From: Bacteroides helcogenes P 36-108
Lineage (GTDB): Bacteria; Bacteroidota; Bacteroidia; Bacteroidales; Bacteroidaceae
DNA: 64,000 nt
Direction: 5' to 3'
Assembly (NCBI RefSeq): GCF_000186225.1
Contig: NC_014933.1
Coordinates: 1,550,001 to 1,614,000 of the forward strand
In this document: positions 34,767-44,285 of the stretch, piece by piece
Layout of the letters: every line of letters starts with the position of its first letter
How positions within the stretch are numbered: position 1 is the stretch's first letter
The notes under the pieces: generated by a model
Told to the model about the DNA's origin: nothing
Databases searched by the model: none
Seen by the model: the letters and a program-made list of their open reading frames with translations, nothing else
Made by a program: the position numbers and the translations under genes

Positions 34767-35597
34767 TTAGAATCGGAAACTGCATTGCACGCCTACGGAC
34801 TTGCCGGACGAACCATTCATCCGGCTCTCGATCACGGCAGGCTCTACTCTCATGCTGAGGTCTGGGGTGATGTCGAAGTTGGACAGCTCGGCATCCACAT
34901 AGGCATCTACCATAGATAGCAGATATACCCCGATAAACGCAAAGATGCTCAGGTCGCGGTAGCGCCGGTAGGTATCTTTCCGCTTCCTGAGAGTTTCGGT
35001 CAGTTGCGTCTTGGATACTTTGTCTATGTATCCGGAAGGGAGCAGGTCTGTGATGCTGCTTGATGTCCAGTTTTCATTTACGGCGTCTTTATAGGCTTGC
35101 GCGTAGTCCTTGTACATTTTCCCGTTCCAGGTCAATGCGTATGCGCAACCGGCAAAGCCTCCGTAGAAAATGGGCAGCTTCCAGTATTTCCGGTTGTAGA
35201 TTTGTCCGCCGCCGGGGACGACGAGAGCCAGCCACGTTGCTTTGATGGGATTCGGAACCCATACCTTCGGGCTTATGGCTTTCCGCAGGGTGTCTGTCGG
35301 GACGGGCTGTGCTTTCAGCTCCGGCGAAGCGGTCATTCGGAGCAGTTTCTTCTTGTTTTCGTCAGCAATGCTGTCTGCTATGGCGATGCTGTCTGCCGGG
35401 AGCTCCCGTAAGGCCGCCGTCTTGTCCGCGTTCAGGCTGTCGGTTCGCTGTGCGGCGAGAGTGTCTGCCTGTATCCGGTGCGTCCGTTTGGCGGCGGCAC
35501 GCGGGCGGTCTTGTCCATACATAGCAATCCCTGCCGTCTGCAAAAAGCAAATCAGCAGGGCAATGCAGGTTTGGTATATTCTTCTTTTTTTCGTCAT
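34767..35597 (-). CDS. DUF5683 domain protein
   Basis: 276 residues. A signal or anchor (IALLICFLQTAGIAMYG) is followed by a low-complexity polar region (about 30-90) and the DUF5683 core, KATWLALVVPGGGQIYNRKYWKLP. That core contains two weak helices. It is probably an envelope protein conserved in Bacteroidetes next to parB; its function is not known. Its ATG directly abuts the parB stop codon (35597/35598), so it is translated from the parAB transcript. Confidence 0.85.
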   Translation of the reverse strand: MTKKRRIYQTCIALLICFLQTAGIAMYGQDRPRAAAKRTHRIQADTLAAQRTDSLNADKTAALRELPADSIAIADSIADENKKKLLRMTASPELKAQPVPTDTLRKAISPKVWVPNPIKATWLALVVPGGGQIYNRKYWKLPIFYGGFAGCAYALTWNGKMYKDYAQAYKDAVNENWTSSSITDLLPSGYIDKVSKTQLTETLRKRKDTYRRYRDLSIFAFIGVYLLSMVDAYVDAELSNFDITPDLSMRVEPAVIESRMNGSSGKSVGVQCSFRF

Positions 35598-36488
35598 TTA
35601 TTTCTTCAGTGTATCAAGAATGCCTATGATACGTTCCAATTCTTCTTCGTTGCCGAAAGGGATACTGATTTTGCCTTTTCCCTTTTCCGAGCATGTCAGT
35701 TGCACTTTGGTGTCGAAGAAGCCTGAAAGTTGTTGCTTCAGCATGTTGAATTCTTCGGGCAGCTTGGCACGTTTGGGGGCGATCTTGCGGGAACCGCTTT
35801 TTATGGTTTCGCCTTCGCTCAGGGATTTTACGATTTCTTCCACCTTGCGTACGGAGTAGCCGTGTTCCAGAATCTCTTCGTATATCCTGACCTGCAGTTT
35901 GGGGTCGCCGAGGGTTACCAGCGCACGGGCATGCCCCATGTCTATCTGCTTGTTCTGCAAGCCTATCTGTACGGGGGCGGGCAGTTTCAGCAGGCGCAGG
36001 TAGTTGGCGATGGTGGTGCGTTTCTTGCCTACGCGCTCGCTGAGCCGTTCTTGGGTAAGCCCGTATTGTTCCAGCAGGTGTTGGTATGCAAGAGCTATCT
36101 CCACGGAGTTCAGGTCTTCGCGCTGTATGTTTTCTATGAGCGCCATTTCCATGACGTTCTCATCATCGGCGGTGCGGATATAGGCGGGGATGCTTTTCAG
36201 TCCCGCAAGCTGCGAAGCGCGGAAACGGCGTTCGCCTGCGATGATTTGATATTCGTCACCGCTGTCCAGCTTGCGCAGGGTGACGGGCTGTATGATTCCG
36301 ATTTCCGCGATGGAATCGGCAAGTTCTTGCAACGCTGTCCGGTCAAATTCACGGCGGGGCTGGTTGGGGTTGACCGTTATTTTGGACAGCTCTATTTCAT
36401 TGATGGAGGAAGAGCCTTCGGTTTGAACTTCATCCATGGAAAGCAGGGCATCCAGCCCGCGTCCTAATGCATTTCTTTTCTGTGCCAT
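35598..36488 (-). CDS. parB: Chromosome partitioning protein ParB (CTPase)
   Basis: 296 residues, normal for chromosomal ParB. The N-terminal domain has NPNQPRREFD, the GERRFRA box and ENIQRED, which make the CTP-binding site. A helix-turn-helix region (LTQERLSERVGKKRTTIANYLRLL) reads parS, and a C-terminal dimerisation domain follows. It loads at parS and helps origin segregation. It lies 13 bases after parA. I found no recognisable parS site in the window. Confidence 0.96.
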   Translation of the reverse strand: MAQKRNALGRGLDALLSMDEVQTEGSSSINEIELSKITVNPNQPRREFDRTALQELADSIAEIGIIQPVTLRKLDSGDEYQIIAGERRFRASQLAGLKSIPAYIRTADDENVMEMALIENIQREDLNSVEIALAYQHLLEQYGLTQERLSERVGKKRTTIANYLRLLKLPAPVQIGLQNKQIDMGHARALVTLGDPKLQVRIYEEILEHGYSVRKVEEIVKSLSEGETIKSGSRKIAPKRAKLPEEFNMLKQQLSGFFDTKVQLTCSEKGKGKISIPFGNEEELERIIGILDTLKK

Positions 36489-36501
36489 GGTTCTTCTTCT
36501 T

Positions 36502-37269
36502 TTAGTGGTTGTTACGGCTGATTAATTCTTTGGCAAGTGCCATGTGGTTTTTGGCTCCGGTGGAGTCCGCGTCATACAGGATGGTGGGCAGACCGTAACT
36601 CGGAGCTTCGCTTAACTTCACGTTGCGCTGGATGACGGTGCTGAACACCAGTTCCTGGAAGTGGCGCTTCACTTCGTCGTAGATTTGGTTGGCCTGGCGC
36701 AGACGTGCATCGTACATTGTCAGCAGGAAACCTTCGATCTCGAGTGCCGGATTCAGTTTTGATTTGATGATTTTGATGGTGTTCAGCAACTTGCTTATGC
36801 CTTCCAGTGCAAAATATTCCGCTTGTACGGGGATAATGACAGAGTCGGCGGCGGTCAGTGCGTTGACGGTGATCAGTCCCAGGGAAGGAGAGCAGTCTAT
36901 CAAGATATAGTCAAACTCTTCTTTCAGGGGGGCAAGCACTTCTTTCAGTATCTTTTCGCGATTCTTGAGGTTGAGCATTTCTATCTCTGCGCCTACCAGA
37001 TTGATATGTGAGGAGATTACTTTCAAGGTTTCTATCTCCGTGTCGTGAAGGGCGTCGCGTACGTTTGCACGGTCTATAATGCACTCGTAGATAGTACATT
37101 CCGACTGCTTGATGTCCACGCCCAAGCCCGAAGAGGCATTGGCCTGCGGGTCTGCGTCCACAACGAGCACTTTCTTTTCAAGCGTGGCGAGCGAGGCTGC
37201 GAGGTTGATTGTCGTCGTAGTCTTTCCCACGCCACCCTTTTGGTTAGCCATAGCAATAATTTTTCCCAT
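36502..37269 (-). CDS. parA: Chromosome partitioning ATPase ParA (Soj)
   Basis: 255 residues. The deviant Walker A KGGVGKTT (11-18), Walker A' (VDADPQANASSGLG) and Walker B (YILIDCSPSLG) are complete. It is the partner of ParB; its DNA-bound ATP state drives chromosome segregation. It heads the cluster parA-parB-DUF5683-mltD. A - strand TATATTTG box at 37443-37450 could give a leader of about 170 bases. Confidence 0.96.
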   Translation of the reverse strand: MGKIIAMANQKGGVGKTTTTINLAASLATLEKKVLVVDADPQANASSGLGVDIKQSECTIYECIIDRANVRDALHDTEIETLKVISSHINLVGAEIEMLNLKNREKILKEVLAPLKEEFDYILIDCSPSLGLITVNALTAADSVIIPVQAEYFALEGISKLLNTIKIIKSKLNPALEIEGFLLTMYDARLRQANQIYDEVKRHFQELVFSTVIQRNVKLSEAPSYGLPTILYDADSTGAKNHMALAKELISRNNH

Positions 37270-37628
37270 AATCTCAATATTTTATCGGCAGCGAAATAAG
37301 TGATTATTTCCGAATAGTGCCTATTAAAAAAGAGGGAGATTGCAAAAACAGTTGATAAGTCGGCTTTTTTGTTAATAACTCAAGGTAGGACATTGCCCTG
37401 CCACCGGATTGCCTGAGCCGTATTTCCCTCTGATTTAACGGGCAAATATACATATTAATATTGAAAAGCGGCGGCTTTTTTGCCTCGCTTGCAGAAGATT
37501 AAGATTTGTTTTCAGTGCTTGCCGTGTCTTCAGGAGGGTCGATGCGGGCAGCCACACTGCCCGATGGCTTTCTTTGCGATGTTCCATACAGTGCTTTGTA
37601 ATGTTTCATATAGCAGTTTTCAATGTTC
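37270..37628. other. Non-coding region between parA and the palindrome array
   Basis: 359 bases with no supported gene. A - strand TATATTTG (37443-37450) is the only promoter-like signal found. Open frames here on both strands run through the palindromes and have no family resemblance, so they are not called. Confidence 0.5.
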
Positions 37629-37688
37629 GAGATGTACATCTCATGCTGTTCGAGATGCACATCTCTCAATGTATGAGATGTATATCTC
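37629..37688 (+). repeat. Array of three 14-bp palindromes, 23-bp period (copy B)
   Basis: GAGATGTACATCTC (37629-37642), GAGATGCACATCTC (37652-37665) and GAGATGTATATCTC (37675-37688) start exactly 23 bp apart with unrelated 9-base spacers. It shares core and geometry with the array at 13253-13312. It lies 155 bases before surE and 359 bases upstream of parA; which gene it serves, if any, is unclear. Confidence 0.9.
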
Positions 37689-37813
37689 ATACAATAGAAG
37701 CCCTGATGTTCCGGCCGATGTGCAGGCGTATCCGGGAGGAGAGATGCTAATGCCGCTTGTGGCAGAGACACTTTTATTTGCATGGAAAGGGCTGGACTTT
37801 CTTTCTTTTTAGC

Positions 37814-37821
37814 TAATTTTG
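37814..37821 (+). promoter_or_regulatory. -7 box of surE
   Basis: TAATTTTG matches TAnnTTTG, 22 bases before the surE ATG and downstream of the palindrome array. No -33 element is clear. Confidence 0.4.
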
Positions 37822-37843
37822 TGCTCATAATTAATGTAGAGAT

Positions 37844-38608
37844 ATGGAAAATCAGAAACCTTTGATATTGATATCCAATGATGACGGCATCATTGCGAAA
37901 GGTATTAGCGAGTTAATAAAGTTTCTCCGTCCTCTGGGCGAGATCGTGGTGATGGCGCCGGACGCTCCGCGTTCGGGCAGTGCTTGCGCGCTGACGGTTA
38001 CGGAGCCGATACACTACCGGCTGCTTCGTAAGGATGTGGGACTTACTGTTTATAAATGTTCCGGTACGCCGACCGATTGTGTGAAGTTGGCCTTCCATAC
38101 CGTGCTCGACCGTAAGCCCGATCTGGTGGTGGGAGGCATCAATCATGGAGACAACTCTTCGGTGAATGTACACTATTCGGGCACGATGGGGGTGGTGATC
38201 GAAGGTTGCCTGAAAGGTGTGCCTTCCATCGGCTTCTCTCTCTGCAACCATGAGCCGAATGCCGATTTTGAACCTGCGGGGCCTTATGTGCGCGAGATAG
38301 CCCGCCGGGTATTGGAGAAGGGGCTGCCGCCGTTGACGTGCCTGAACGTTAATTTCCCGGACACAAAGGAGCTGAAAGGCATAAAAATCTGTGAGCAGGC
38401 CAGGGGCCGGTGGACGAATGAATGGGAAGACTTTGCCCACAGGGGAGGCTCCCGGTATTACTGGCTGACCGGTGAGTTTGAAGATACGGATGCGGCCAAC
38501 GAGAAGAATGACCATTGGGCGCTCGCCAACGGCTATGCGGCCATTACTCCGACTACCGTGGATGCCACGGCTTATGGATTGATTGATGAACTGAAAACTT
38601 GGTTTTAA
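37844..38608 (+). CDS. surE: 5'/3'-nucleotidase SurE
   Basis: 254 residues. The N-terminal metal-binding ISNDDGI motif (Asp13, Asp14) and the later [10 protein letters not shown] and [18 protein letters not shown] segment ([14 protein letters not shown]) are typical of SurE. It is a cytosolic metal-dependent nucleotidase that acts on nucleoside monophosphates. lpxB follows after 6 bases, so the two form an operon. Confidence 0.95.
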   Translation: MENQKPLILISNDDGIIAKGISELIKFLRPLGEIVVMAPDAPRSGSACALTVTEPIHYRLLRKDVGLTVYKCSGTPTDCVKLAFHTVLDRKPDLVVGGINHGDNSSVNVHYSGTMGVVIEGCLKGVPSIGFSLCNHEPNADFEPAGPYVREIARRVLEKGLPPLTCLNVNFPDTKELKGIKICEQARGRWTNEWEDFAHRGGSRYYWLTGEFEDTDAANEKNDHWALANGYAAITPTTVDATAYGLIDELKTWF

Positions 38609-38614
38609 TCGGAC

Positions 38615-39763
38615 ATGAAGTATTACCTGATTGTCGGTGAGGCCTCCGGTGACTTGCATGCGTCTCACCTGATGGCTGCCCTGAAAGCAGAAGACCCCGG
38701 GGCGGAGTTTCGTTTCTTTGGCGGCGATTTGATGGCGGCAGTGGGTGGAACGATGGTGAAGCATTATAGAGACTTGGCTTATATGGGCTTTATTCCTGTA
38801 TTGCTGCACTTGCGCACGATTTTCGCCAATATGAAACGTTGCAAGGAAGATATTGCGGCATGGCGGCCGGATGTATTGATTTTAGTGGATTATCCGGGAT
38901 TTAATCTGAAAATAGCCAAGTTCGTGCATGCCTGTACGCAAATTCCTGTCTTCTATTATATCTCTCCCAAGATATGGGCATGGAAAGAGTACCGCATCAA
39001 GAACATCAAGCGGGATGTGGATGAATTGTTCTCCATCCTCCCGTTCGAGGTGGAGTTCTTTGAAGGAAAGCACCGGTATCCGATACATTATGTCGGTAAT
39101 CCGACCATGGATGAGGTGACGGCTTTCCTTGCCTCCGATACGGAAACCTTTGACGGCTTTGTGCAGGCTGGCGGGTTGTCTTCAAAGCCTGTCATTGCCT
39201 TATTGGCCGGTAGCCGCAAGCAGGAAATCAAAGATAATCTGCCTGATATGCTTCGGGCTGCTTCTGTTTTTACCGATTATCAGTTGGTGTTGGCTGGTGC
39301 TCCCGGCATTTCTCCCCAATATTACAGACAGTATATAGGACAGGCTGATGTGAAAATCATCTTCGACCGGACATTCTCTCTGCTGAAGCAGGCTGAGGCA
39401 GCGTTGGTAACTTCGGGCACGGCTACGCTGGAGGCAGCCCTGTTCCGCGTGCCTCAGGCGGTGTGCTATCATACACCTGCCGGGAAGCTGGTCGCTTTCT
39501 TGAAACGTCATGTACTGAAGGTGAAGTACATTTCTCTGGTCAATCTGATTGCCGACCGCGAAGTAGTCAAGGAGTTGGTGGCCGATACCATGACGGTGGG
39601 GCAGGTACGTGCCGAACTGGAACGCATCTTACATGATGAGAAGTATCGCGGGAGAATGCTTGATGGTTACGAATATATGGCGTCCCGTCTCGGAAAGGCC
39701 GGAGCGCCCAAGCATGCCGCCCGCCAAATGGTGGAATTGCTTAATGAACGTTATCTGAAGTAG
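38615..39763 (+). CDS. lpxB: Lipid-A-disaccharide synthase
   Basis: 382 residues, typical of LpxB (GT19). The N-terminal YYLIVGEASGDLHASHLM, then FGGDLM, DYPGFNLKIAK and the C-terminal VTSGTATLEAAL are family signatures. It joins UDP-diacylglucosamine and lipid X in lipid A assembly at the inner membrane. It is the second gene after surE and is closed by a terminator. Confidence 0.97.
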   Translation: MKYYLIVGEASGDLHASHLMAALKAEDPGAEFRFFGGDLMAAVGGTMVKHYRDLAYMGFIPVLLHLRTIFANMKRCKEDIAAWRPDVLILVDYPGFNLKIAKFVHACTQIPVFYYISPKIWAWKEYRIKNIKRDVDELFSILPFEVEFFEGKHRYPIHYVGNPTMDEVTAFLASDTETFDGFVQAGGLSSKPVIALLAGSRKQEIKDNLPDMLRAASVFTDYQLVLAGAPGISPQYYRQYIGQADVKIIFDRTFSLLKQAEAALVTSGTATLEAALFRVPQAVCYHTPAGKLVAFLKRHVLKVKYISLVNLIADREVVKELVADTMTVGQVRAELERILHDEKYRGRMLDGYEYMASRLGKAGAPKHAARQMVELLNERYLK

Positions 39764-39793
39764 TCGTTATTGGAGATTTTTGTTAAAAGAAGT

Positions 39794-39832
39794 AGAGCCG
39801 GTGCAGTAAATGCACGGCTCTTGTCTTTTTTT
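39794..39832 (+). terminator. Terminator of surE-lpxB
   Basis: Arms AGAGCCGgTGCA and TGCACGGCTCT (one bulged G) with a short loop, then a T-rich run; 30 bases after the lpxB stop. Confidence 0.85.
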
Positions 39833-39861
39833 ATACAGAAACAAACGAAAGGATTTTGATT

Positions 39862-40605
39862 ATGAAAAAACTACATTGGCTGTTTATGACAATATGCCTG
39901 GCGGTGTGGCCGGCATTGCAATCGTGTGATGATAATGACGGATATTCGATCGGTGATTATACGCCTCCCTTGTGGGCTACCATGCGCGTCACCGGAAGTT
40001 CTTTTTATCTGGACTGTGACGTCTGGGGCACGCTTTGGCCCGTGAATACGGATATGGGCTGGTATGAGCCGGCAGACGGTCAGCGGGTGATAACCGTGTT
40101 CAATCCTTTATGGGATAATTATGAGGGATTTGACCATGCGGTGAAGATACTTCGCCTGCAAAATGTGCTGACCAAAGGAGTGGAAACTTTGACTCCTGAA
40201 ACTGATGGGGAATTGGGCAATGATCCTGTTCTTATTTTTAAAAGCGACATCAGCATCAGCAACGGTTACATGAATATTTTCTTTCTCCAAAACTTGCCCG
40301 CCAAAACAAAGCATCGCATCTCTCTGGTACGTCCGTCGGATGACGCGGAACTGTATGGAGATGACGGATATATTCACTTGGAATTGCGTTACAATACTTA
40401 TGATGACGTAACCGGATCTCGTGCTTACGGTGCGGTATCATACAATTTGAACAGTCTGAATATGACTCCCGAAACCAAAGGCATCAAACTGAAGCTGAAT
40501 TCGGAAAAGAACGGCAAGGTAGAGGTGGTGTTCAACCGCAAAGAATCGGGTGGCAATATGGAAAAAATGCAGAACCAAGACTTGTCCAAGATGCAGTTAA
40601 GATAG
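39862..40605 (+). CDS. NigD-like lipoprotein
   Basis: 247 residues from MKKLHWLFMTICL. The lipoprotein signal has its lipobox cysteine near residue 22 (PALQSCDDNDG), followed by acidic residues as in surface lipoproteins. The beta-rich body and the C-terminal KLKLNSEKNGKVEVVFN fit the NigD-like family, also seen at 12311. It is monocistronic between two terminators. Its role is unknown. Confidence 0.82.
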   Translation: MKKLHWLFMTICLAVWPALQSCDDNDGYSIGDYTPPLWATMRVTGSSFYLDCDVWGTLWPVNTDMGWYEPADGQRVITVFNPLWDNYEGFDHAVKILRLQNVLTKGVETLTPETDGELGNDPVLIFKSDISISNGYMNIFFLQNLPAKTKHRISLVRPSDDAELYGDDGYIHLELRYNTYDDVTGSRAYGAVSYNLNSLNMTPETKGIKLKLNSEKNGKVEVVFNRKESGGNMEKMQNQDLSKMQLR

Positions 40606-40631
40606 AAAGCGTTGTGTGTAGTAGTAGTGCG

Positions 40632-40676
40632 GAGGGTACGGAAGCTTTTGACAGTTCCGTGCCCTCTTTCTTTTTG
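40632..40676 (+). terminator. Terminator of the second NigD-like gene
   Basis: 12-bp arms GAGGGTACGGAA and TTCCGTGCCCTC (one G-U pair) with an 11-base loop and T-rich tail, 26 bases after the stop. It lies in the convergent gap before the cdsA stop. Confidence 0.85.
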
Positions 40677-40697
40677 CGGGAAAAAATGACCGGAATA

Positions 40698-41540
40698 CTA
40701 TTTCAGCATAGATAGGATATACAGATAAACGACTGCCGCGGGGATTGCCATCAGTGCGCTGTCAAAACGGTCGAGCATTCCGCCGTGTCCCGGCAGGATG
40801 TGTCCCGAATCTTTAATCCCTAATTGGCGTTTCATCAACGATTCGGTCAGGTCTCCCCACGTACCGAAAACAACGACGGTCACTGCCAGGCCTGCCCATT
40901 GCCATACGGACATAAAAGGGAAGAAATGCGCGAAGACAAACGATGAGGCTATGGAGAAAATCGCGCCTCCGATACTTCCTTCCCACGATTTCTTTGGGGA
41001 GATGCGCTCAAAAAGGCGATGCTTGCCTATCAATGACCCCACACAATAGGCTCCTGTGTCACTCAGCCAGATAAAGACGAAGATTGAAAGGGGAAGAATG
41101 GGATTATAGGTTACACTGCCCGTCTCAGGGGTGTTTTGGAAAGCAAGCACGTTCAGCAAGGCGAAAGGCAGTGCCACGTACAATTGGCTAAGCATGGAGA
41201 AAGCCCAGTTGCCCGTAGGATTACTTTTCTTGAGATACAATTCTGTTATCATCATATAGAGCAGTAGCGCCAGATAAGGCAGGAATATCCGTGCATCCGA
41301 TGTGGATGTGCAAAAACCGGTCAGGGCCAGGAACAGATAGGCGCCTCCCAGGCTTGTAATGGTCTTATTGATGCTGACCTCTCCGTTTTGATTCATCAAA
41401 TGGGCGAATTCATACACGCTCAATGCGCTGATGACAGTAAATAATATGCCGAATGAAAGGGGGCTGTAAAGAATACAGCCCACCAATACTACTACGAATA
41501 ACACGCCTGTAATGGCACGTTGGATAAAGTTGTTTTTCAC
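40698..41540 (-). CDS. cdsA: Phosphatidate cytidylyltransferase
   Basis: 280 residues, with about eight membrane helices. The C-terminal CDP-alcohol-type signature is clear: KKSWEGSIGGA and GDLTESLMKRQLGIKDSG, then LPGHGGMLDRFDS. It makes CDP-diacylglycerol, the precursor of PG and hence cardiolipin (see cls). It is the third gene of rsfS-ftsH-cdsA, 12 bases after ftsH. Confidence 0.96.
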   Translation of the reverse strand: MKNNFIQRAITGVLFVVVLVGCILYSPLSFGILFTVISALSVYEFAHLMNQNGEVSINKTITSLGGAYLFLALTGFCTSTSDARIFLPYLALLLYMMITELYLKKSNPTGNWAFSMLSQLYVALPFALLNVLAFQNTPETGSVTYNPILPLSIFVFIWLSDTGAYCVGSLIGKHRLFERISPKKSWEGSIGGAIFSIASSFVFAHFFPFMSVWQWAGLAVTVVVFGTWGDLTESLMKRQLGIKDSGHILPGHGGMLDRFDSALMAIPAAVVYLYILSMLK

Positions 41541-41552
41541 GGTGTTTCCGTT

Positions 41553-43580
41553 TTATTTTTTAGATTCTGTTTCCGTTTCTCCTTCCTCTTTCACTTCTTT
41601 TTCCGTTTTCGCGGCTATCTTGGCTTCCTTTTCTTCCGCTTTCTTCAGTTCATCGGAAACCTTGGTTGCGCTGATGATTTCTTCGGAACGGGAAGCCCAT
41701 GGGCGCTTTCCGAAAATTTGCTCGACATCTTCTGCAAAGATTACCTCTTTGTCGATAAGCAGTTGTGCCAGTTTGTTGTGTCCTTCACTGTTGTCTGAAA
41801 GGATTTTCTTGGCACGTTCGTACTGCTCGTTTACTATTTTCTTCACCTCCTCGTCAATCAGCTCGGCAGTCTTTTCGCTGTACGGACGGTTGAAGGCGTA
41901 TTCGTCATTGCTGTAATAGCAGAGGTTGGGAAGTTTTTCACTCATACCCAGATAGGCTATCATGCCAAATGCTTGTTTGGTCACGCGCTCCAGATCGTTC
42001 ATTGCGCCTGTCGAGATTCTACCTAAAAACAGGTCTTCGGCAGCACGTCCGCCCAAAGTGGCGCACATTTCATCAAGCATCTGTTCTTTAGTGGTTATCT
42101 GGCGCTCTTCGGGGAGATACCAGGCTGCGCCCAAAGCGCGTCCGCGAGGTACGATGGTTACTTTTATCAGTGGATTGGCATATTCCAACAACCAAGAGAT
42201 GCTGGCATGACCGGCTTCATGGATGGCAATGGAACGGCGTTCTTCTTCGGTGGTAATCTTCGTTTTCTTTTCCAAACCTCCTACAATCCGATCTACAGCA
42301 TCCAGGAAATCCTGCTTGCCTACAAACTTCTTGCCATGGCGTGCGGCTATCAGCGCCGCTTCATTGCAGACGTTGGCTATATCCGCACCCGAAAAACCGG
42401 GTGTCTGGCGTGCCAGCAAGTCAACATCTACCGTGTCGTCTATCTTGATGGGACGCAGGTGAACACCGAATACTTCCTTGCGTTCATTAAGGTCGGGCAA
42501 ATCTACATGTATCTGGCGGTCGAATCTTCCGGCACGCAATAGAGCTTTGTCCAATACATCTACACGGTTGGTGGCGGCAAGGATGATTACACCGCTGTTG
42601 GAGCCGAAGCCATCCATTTCTGTCAGTAGCTGGTTCAATGTGTTTTCGCGTTCATCGTTTCCACCCATAGCGGCAGCTTTGGCACGTGCACGGCCTACTG
42701 CATCTATTTCATCAATAAAGACGATGCACGGCGCTTTCTCTTTAGCCTGACGGAAGAGGTCACGAACGCGGGAAGCTCCTACACCTACAAACATTTCCAC
42801 AAAATCGGAACCTGCCAGTGAGAAGAAAGGTACATTGGCTTCTCCGGCCACAGCTTTGGCAAGCAAAGTCTTACCCGTTCCCGGAGGGCCTACAAGCAAG
42901 GCTCCCTTGGGGATCTTACCTCCCAAGTCTGTATATTTCTGTGGCTCTTTCAGAAATTCCACAATTTCTTCCACTTCCTGTTTGGCTCCGGCCAAGCCGG
43001 CAACATCTTTGAATGTAATCTTGATGGGAGAACCTTTTTCAAACAATTGTGCCTTGGACTTTCCTACACTGAAGATGCCTCCGCCACCTCCCATACCTCC
43101 ACCGCCACTCATGCGGCGAGACAAGAAAATCCAGAAACCGATGAGGACTGCAAATGGTAATAGCTGCCAAAGGATGGCACTGAAATAGTTCCTTTTTTTC
43201 TCGTAGCTGATGGAGCCGTCAAAACGAGCCTCGTCTTTTTCTTTCTGTATGAAGTTGCCTAAACTTTCGCGTGAAGGGGCCTCGGTGGTGATAAGAGGAT
43301 TCTTGCCGGCTCGGGCCGAGTCTTGTCGGAATACATTCCTTACATATTGCGGTTTGATATACGCTTCTACGGAATTGTCATCGTAGCCGATAACTTTGCT
43401 CACGTAGCCATCGCGTACGTATTGTTGAAACTCGTCATAAGAGATATTTTTGGTAGCCGTACCGTTTTCGTTGGTGAGGTATAAGCCCAAAAGCATCATG
43501 GCTATGATCATATACAGCCAGTTCAGGTTGAACTTTGGCATGTTCACTTTATTGGGTTTCTTATTAGCGTTATTGTCCAT
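41553..43580 (-). CDS. ftsH: ATP-dependent zinc metalloprotease FtsH
   Basis: 675 residues. Two membrane helices (about 20-37 and 130-147) flank a periplasmic domain. The AAA module has Walker A GPPGTGKT near residue 230 and Walker [10 protein letters not shown]. The zinc site HEAGH lies near 452. The C-terminal tail is Lys/Glu-rich. It degrades misfolded membrane proteins and controls some cytosolic regulators. It lies between rsfS (10 bases) and cdsA. Confidence 0.97.
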   Translation of the reverse strand: MDNNANKKPNKVNMPKFNLNWLYMIIAMMLLGLYLTNENGTATKNISYDEFQQYVRDGYVSKVIGYDDNSVEAYIKPQYVRNVFRQDSARAGKNPLITTEAPSRESLGNFIQKEKDEARFDGSISYEKKRNYFSAILWQLLPFAVLIGFWIFLSRRMSGGGGMGGGGGIFSVGKSKAQLFEKGSPIKITFKDVAGLAGAKQEVEEIVEFLKEPQKYTDLGGKIPKGALLVGPPGTGKTLLAKAVAGEANVPFFSLAGSDFVEMFVGVGASRVRDLFRQAKEKAPCIVFIDEIDAVGRARAKAAAMGGNDERENTLNQLLTEMDGFGSNSGVIILAATNRVDVLDKALLRAGRFDRQIHVDLPDLNERKEVFGVHLRPIKIDDTVDVDLLARQTPGFSGADIANVCNEAALIAARHGKKFVGKQDFLDAVDRIVGGLEKKTKITTEEERRSIAIHEAGHASISWLLEYANPLIKVTIVPRGRALGAAWYLPEERQITTKEQMLDEMCATLGGRAAEDLFLGRISTGAMNDLERVTKQAFGMIAYLGMSEKLPNLCYYSNDEYAFNRPYSEKTAELIDEEVKKIVNEQYERAKKILSDNSEGHNKLAQLLIDKEVIFAEDVEQIFGKRPWASRSEEIISATKVSDELKKAEEKEAKIAAKTEKEVKEEGETETESKK

Positions 43581-43589
43581 ATGTCTAAA

Positions 43590-43949
43590 TTAATCGAGGT
43601 CGGGGATTTGGGTTAGTTTGGCATCGGCCCAGAGGTGCTCCAGATTGTAGAACTCTCTTGTTTCCGGCAAAAATACATGTACCAGTACATCGGAATAATC
43701 CATGGCCACCCATTCGGCATTGCGCAGTCCGTCTATGGCAGAAGGTTTGCTATCGGCGCCTTTGCGGGAAAAATCTTTCACGGATTCAACGATAGCTGTC
43801 ACTTGGCTGGGAGAATTTCCTTGGCAGATGACGAAATAGTTGCATATTGTATCGTCTATTTTGGTAAGATCGGCGATAACGATCTTTTTTCCTTTTTTAT
43901 CTTGAATGCCTTCTGTTATCTGTTGGATTAGTTTCTTAGCTTCGTTCAT
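43590..43949 (-). CDS. rsfS: Ribosomal silencing factor RsfS
   Basis: 119 residues, normal for RsfS (Iojap). YFVICQGNSPSQVTAIVESV and the C-terminal AEWVAMDYSDVLVHVF are family motifs. It binds L14 and keeps the subunits apart under nutrient stress. It is the first gene of the rsfS-ftsH-cdsA unit; a - strand TATATTTG box at 43977-43984 is a possible promoter. Confidence 0.95.
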   Translation of the reverse strand: MNEAKKLIQQITEGIQDKKGKKIVIADLTKIDDTICNYFVICQGNSPSQVTAIVESVKDFSRKGADSKPSAIDGLRNAEWVAMDYSDVLVHVFLPETREFYNLEHLWADAKLTQIPDLD

Positions 43950-43976
43950 TATACATTATTATATTAAAACTGTTGA

Positions 43977-43984
43977 CAAATATA
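43977..43984 (-). promoter_or_regulatory. -7 box of rsfS-ftsH-cdsA
   Basis: TATATTTG on the - strand, 28 bases before the rsfS start. A CAAA (TTTG on the - strand) at 44001-44004 is 16 bp away, shorter than usual. Confidence 0.45.
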
Positions 43985-44105
43985 CGTTGATTTCTTATAT
44001 CAAACACGTAAAAGAGAAAAAGTCTTTCATTTTTTGTTTTTTTTTAGTTATATAATTCTTTGGGAGACGGTGTCTTATCAGTTTTTTAGGAAAAAAATAT
44101 CAGAT

Positions 44106-44139
44106 TTTGTTTTGGATTATAGAAATCTTTGTATCTTTG
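44106..44139 (+). promoter_or_regulatory. Promoter of tRNA-Gln
   Basis: -7 TATCTTTG at 44132-44139, with TTTG candidates for the -33 element at 44106-44109 (22 bp spacing) and 44111-44114 (17 bp). It lies 29 bases before the tRNA. Confidence 0.6.
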
Positions 44140-44168
44140 CAACCGCAAAACAGGAATGTACCTGTTAT

Positions 44169-44239
44169 TGGGCTATGGTGTAATGGTAACACTACAGATT
44201 CTGGTCCTGTCATTCCAAGTTCGAATCTTGGTAGCCCAA
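44169..44239 (+). tRNA. tRNA-Gln (anticodon CTG)
   Basis: 71 bases with a full cloverleaf: acceptor TGGGCTA/TAGCCCA (U1-A72, typical of tRNA-Gln), D-arm GTGT/ACAC, anticodon stem ACAGA/CCTGT and loop TTCTGGT, T-arm CCAAG-TTCGAAT-CTTGG. The A31-C39 pair in the anticodon stem does not match. CCA is not encoded. Confidence 0.93.
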
Positions 44240-44240
44240 C

Positions 44241-44285
44241 AGTAAATCCTTGCTGACAATATCGGCAAGGATTTACTGTTTTTTG
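44241..44285 (+). terminator. Terminator of tRNA-Gln
   Basis: 13-bp perfect arms (AGTAAATCCTTGC, 44241-44253, complement 44265-44277) with an 11-base loop and T-run. It contains the stop codon of the convergent gene at 44273. Confidence 0.88.

Noticed and set aside
37499..37828. 109-codon open frame on the - strand through the second array
   Set aside because: Composition and repeated segments come from the palindromes; no promoter, homology or coding bias supports it.
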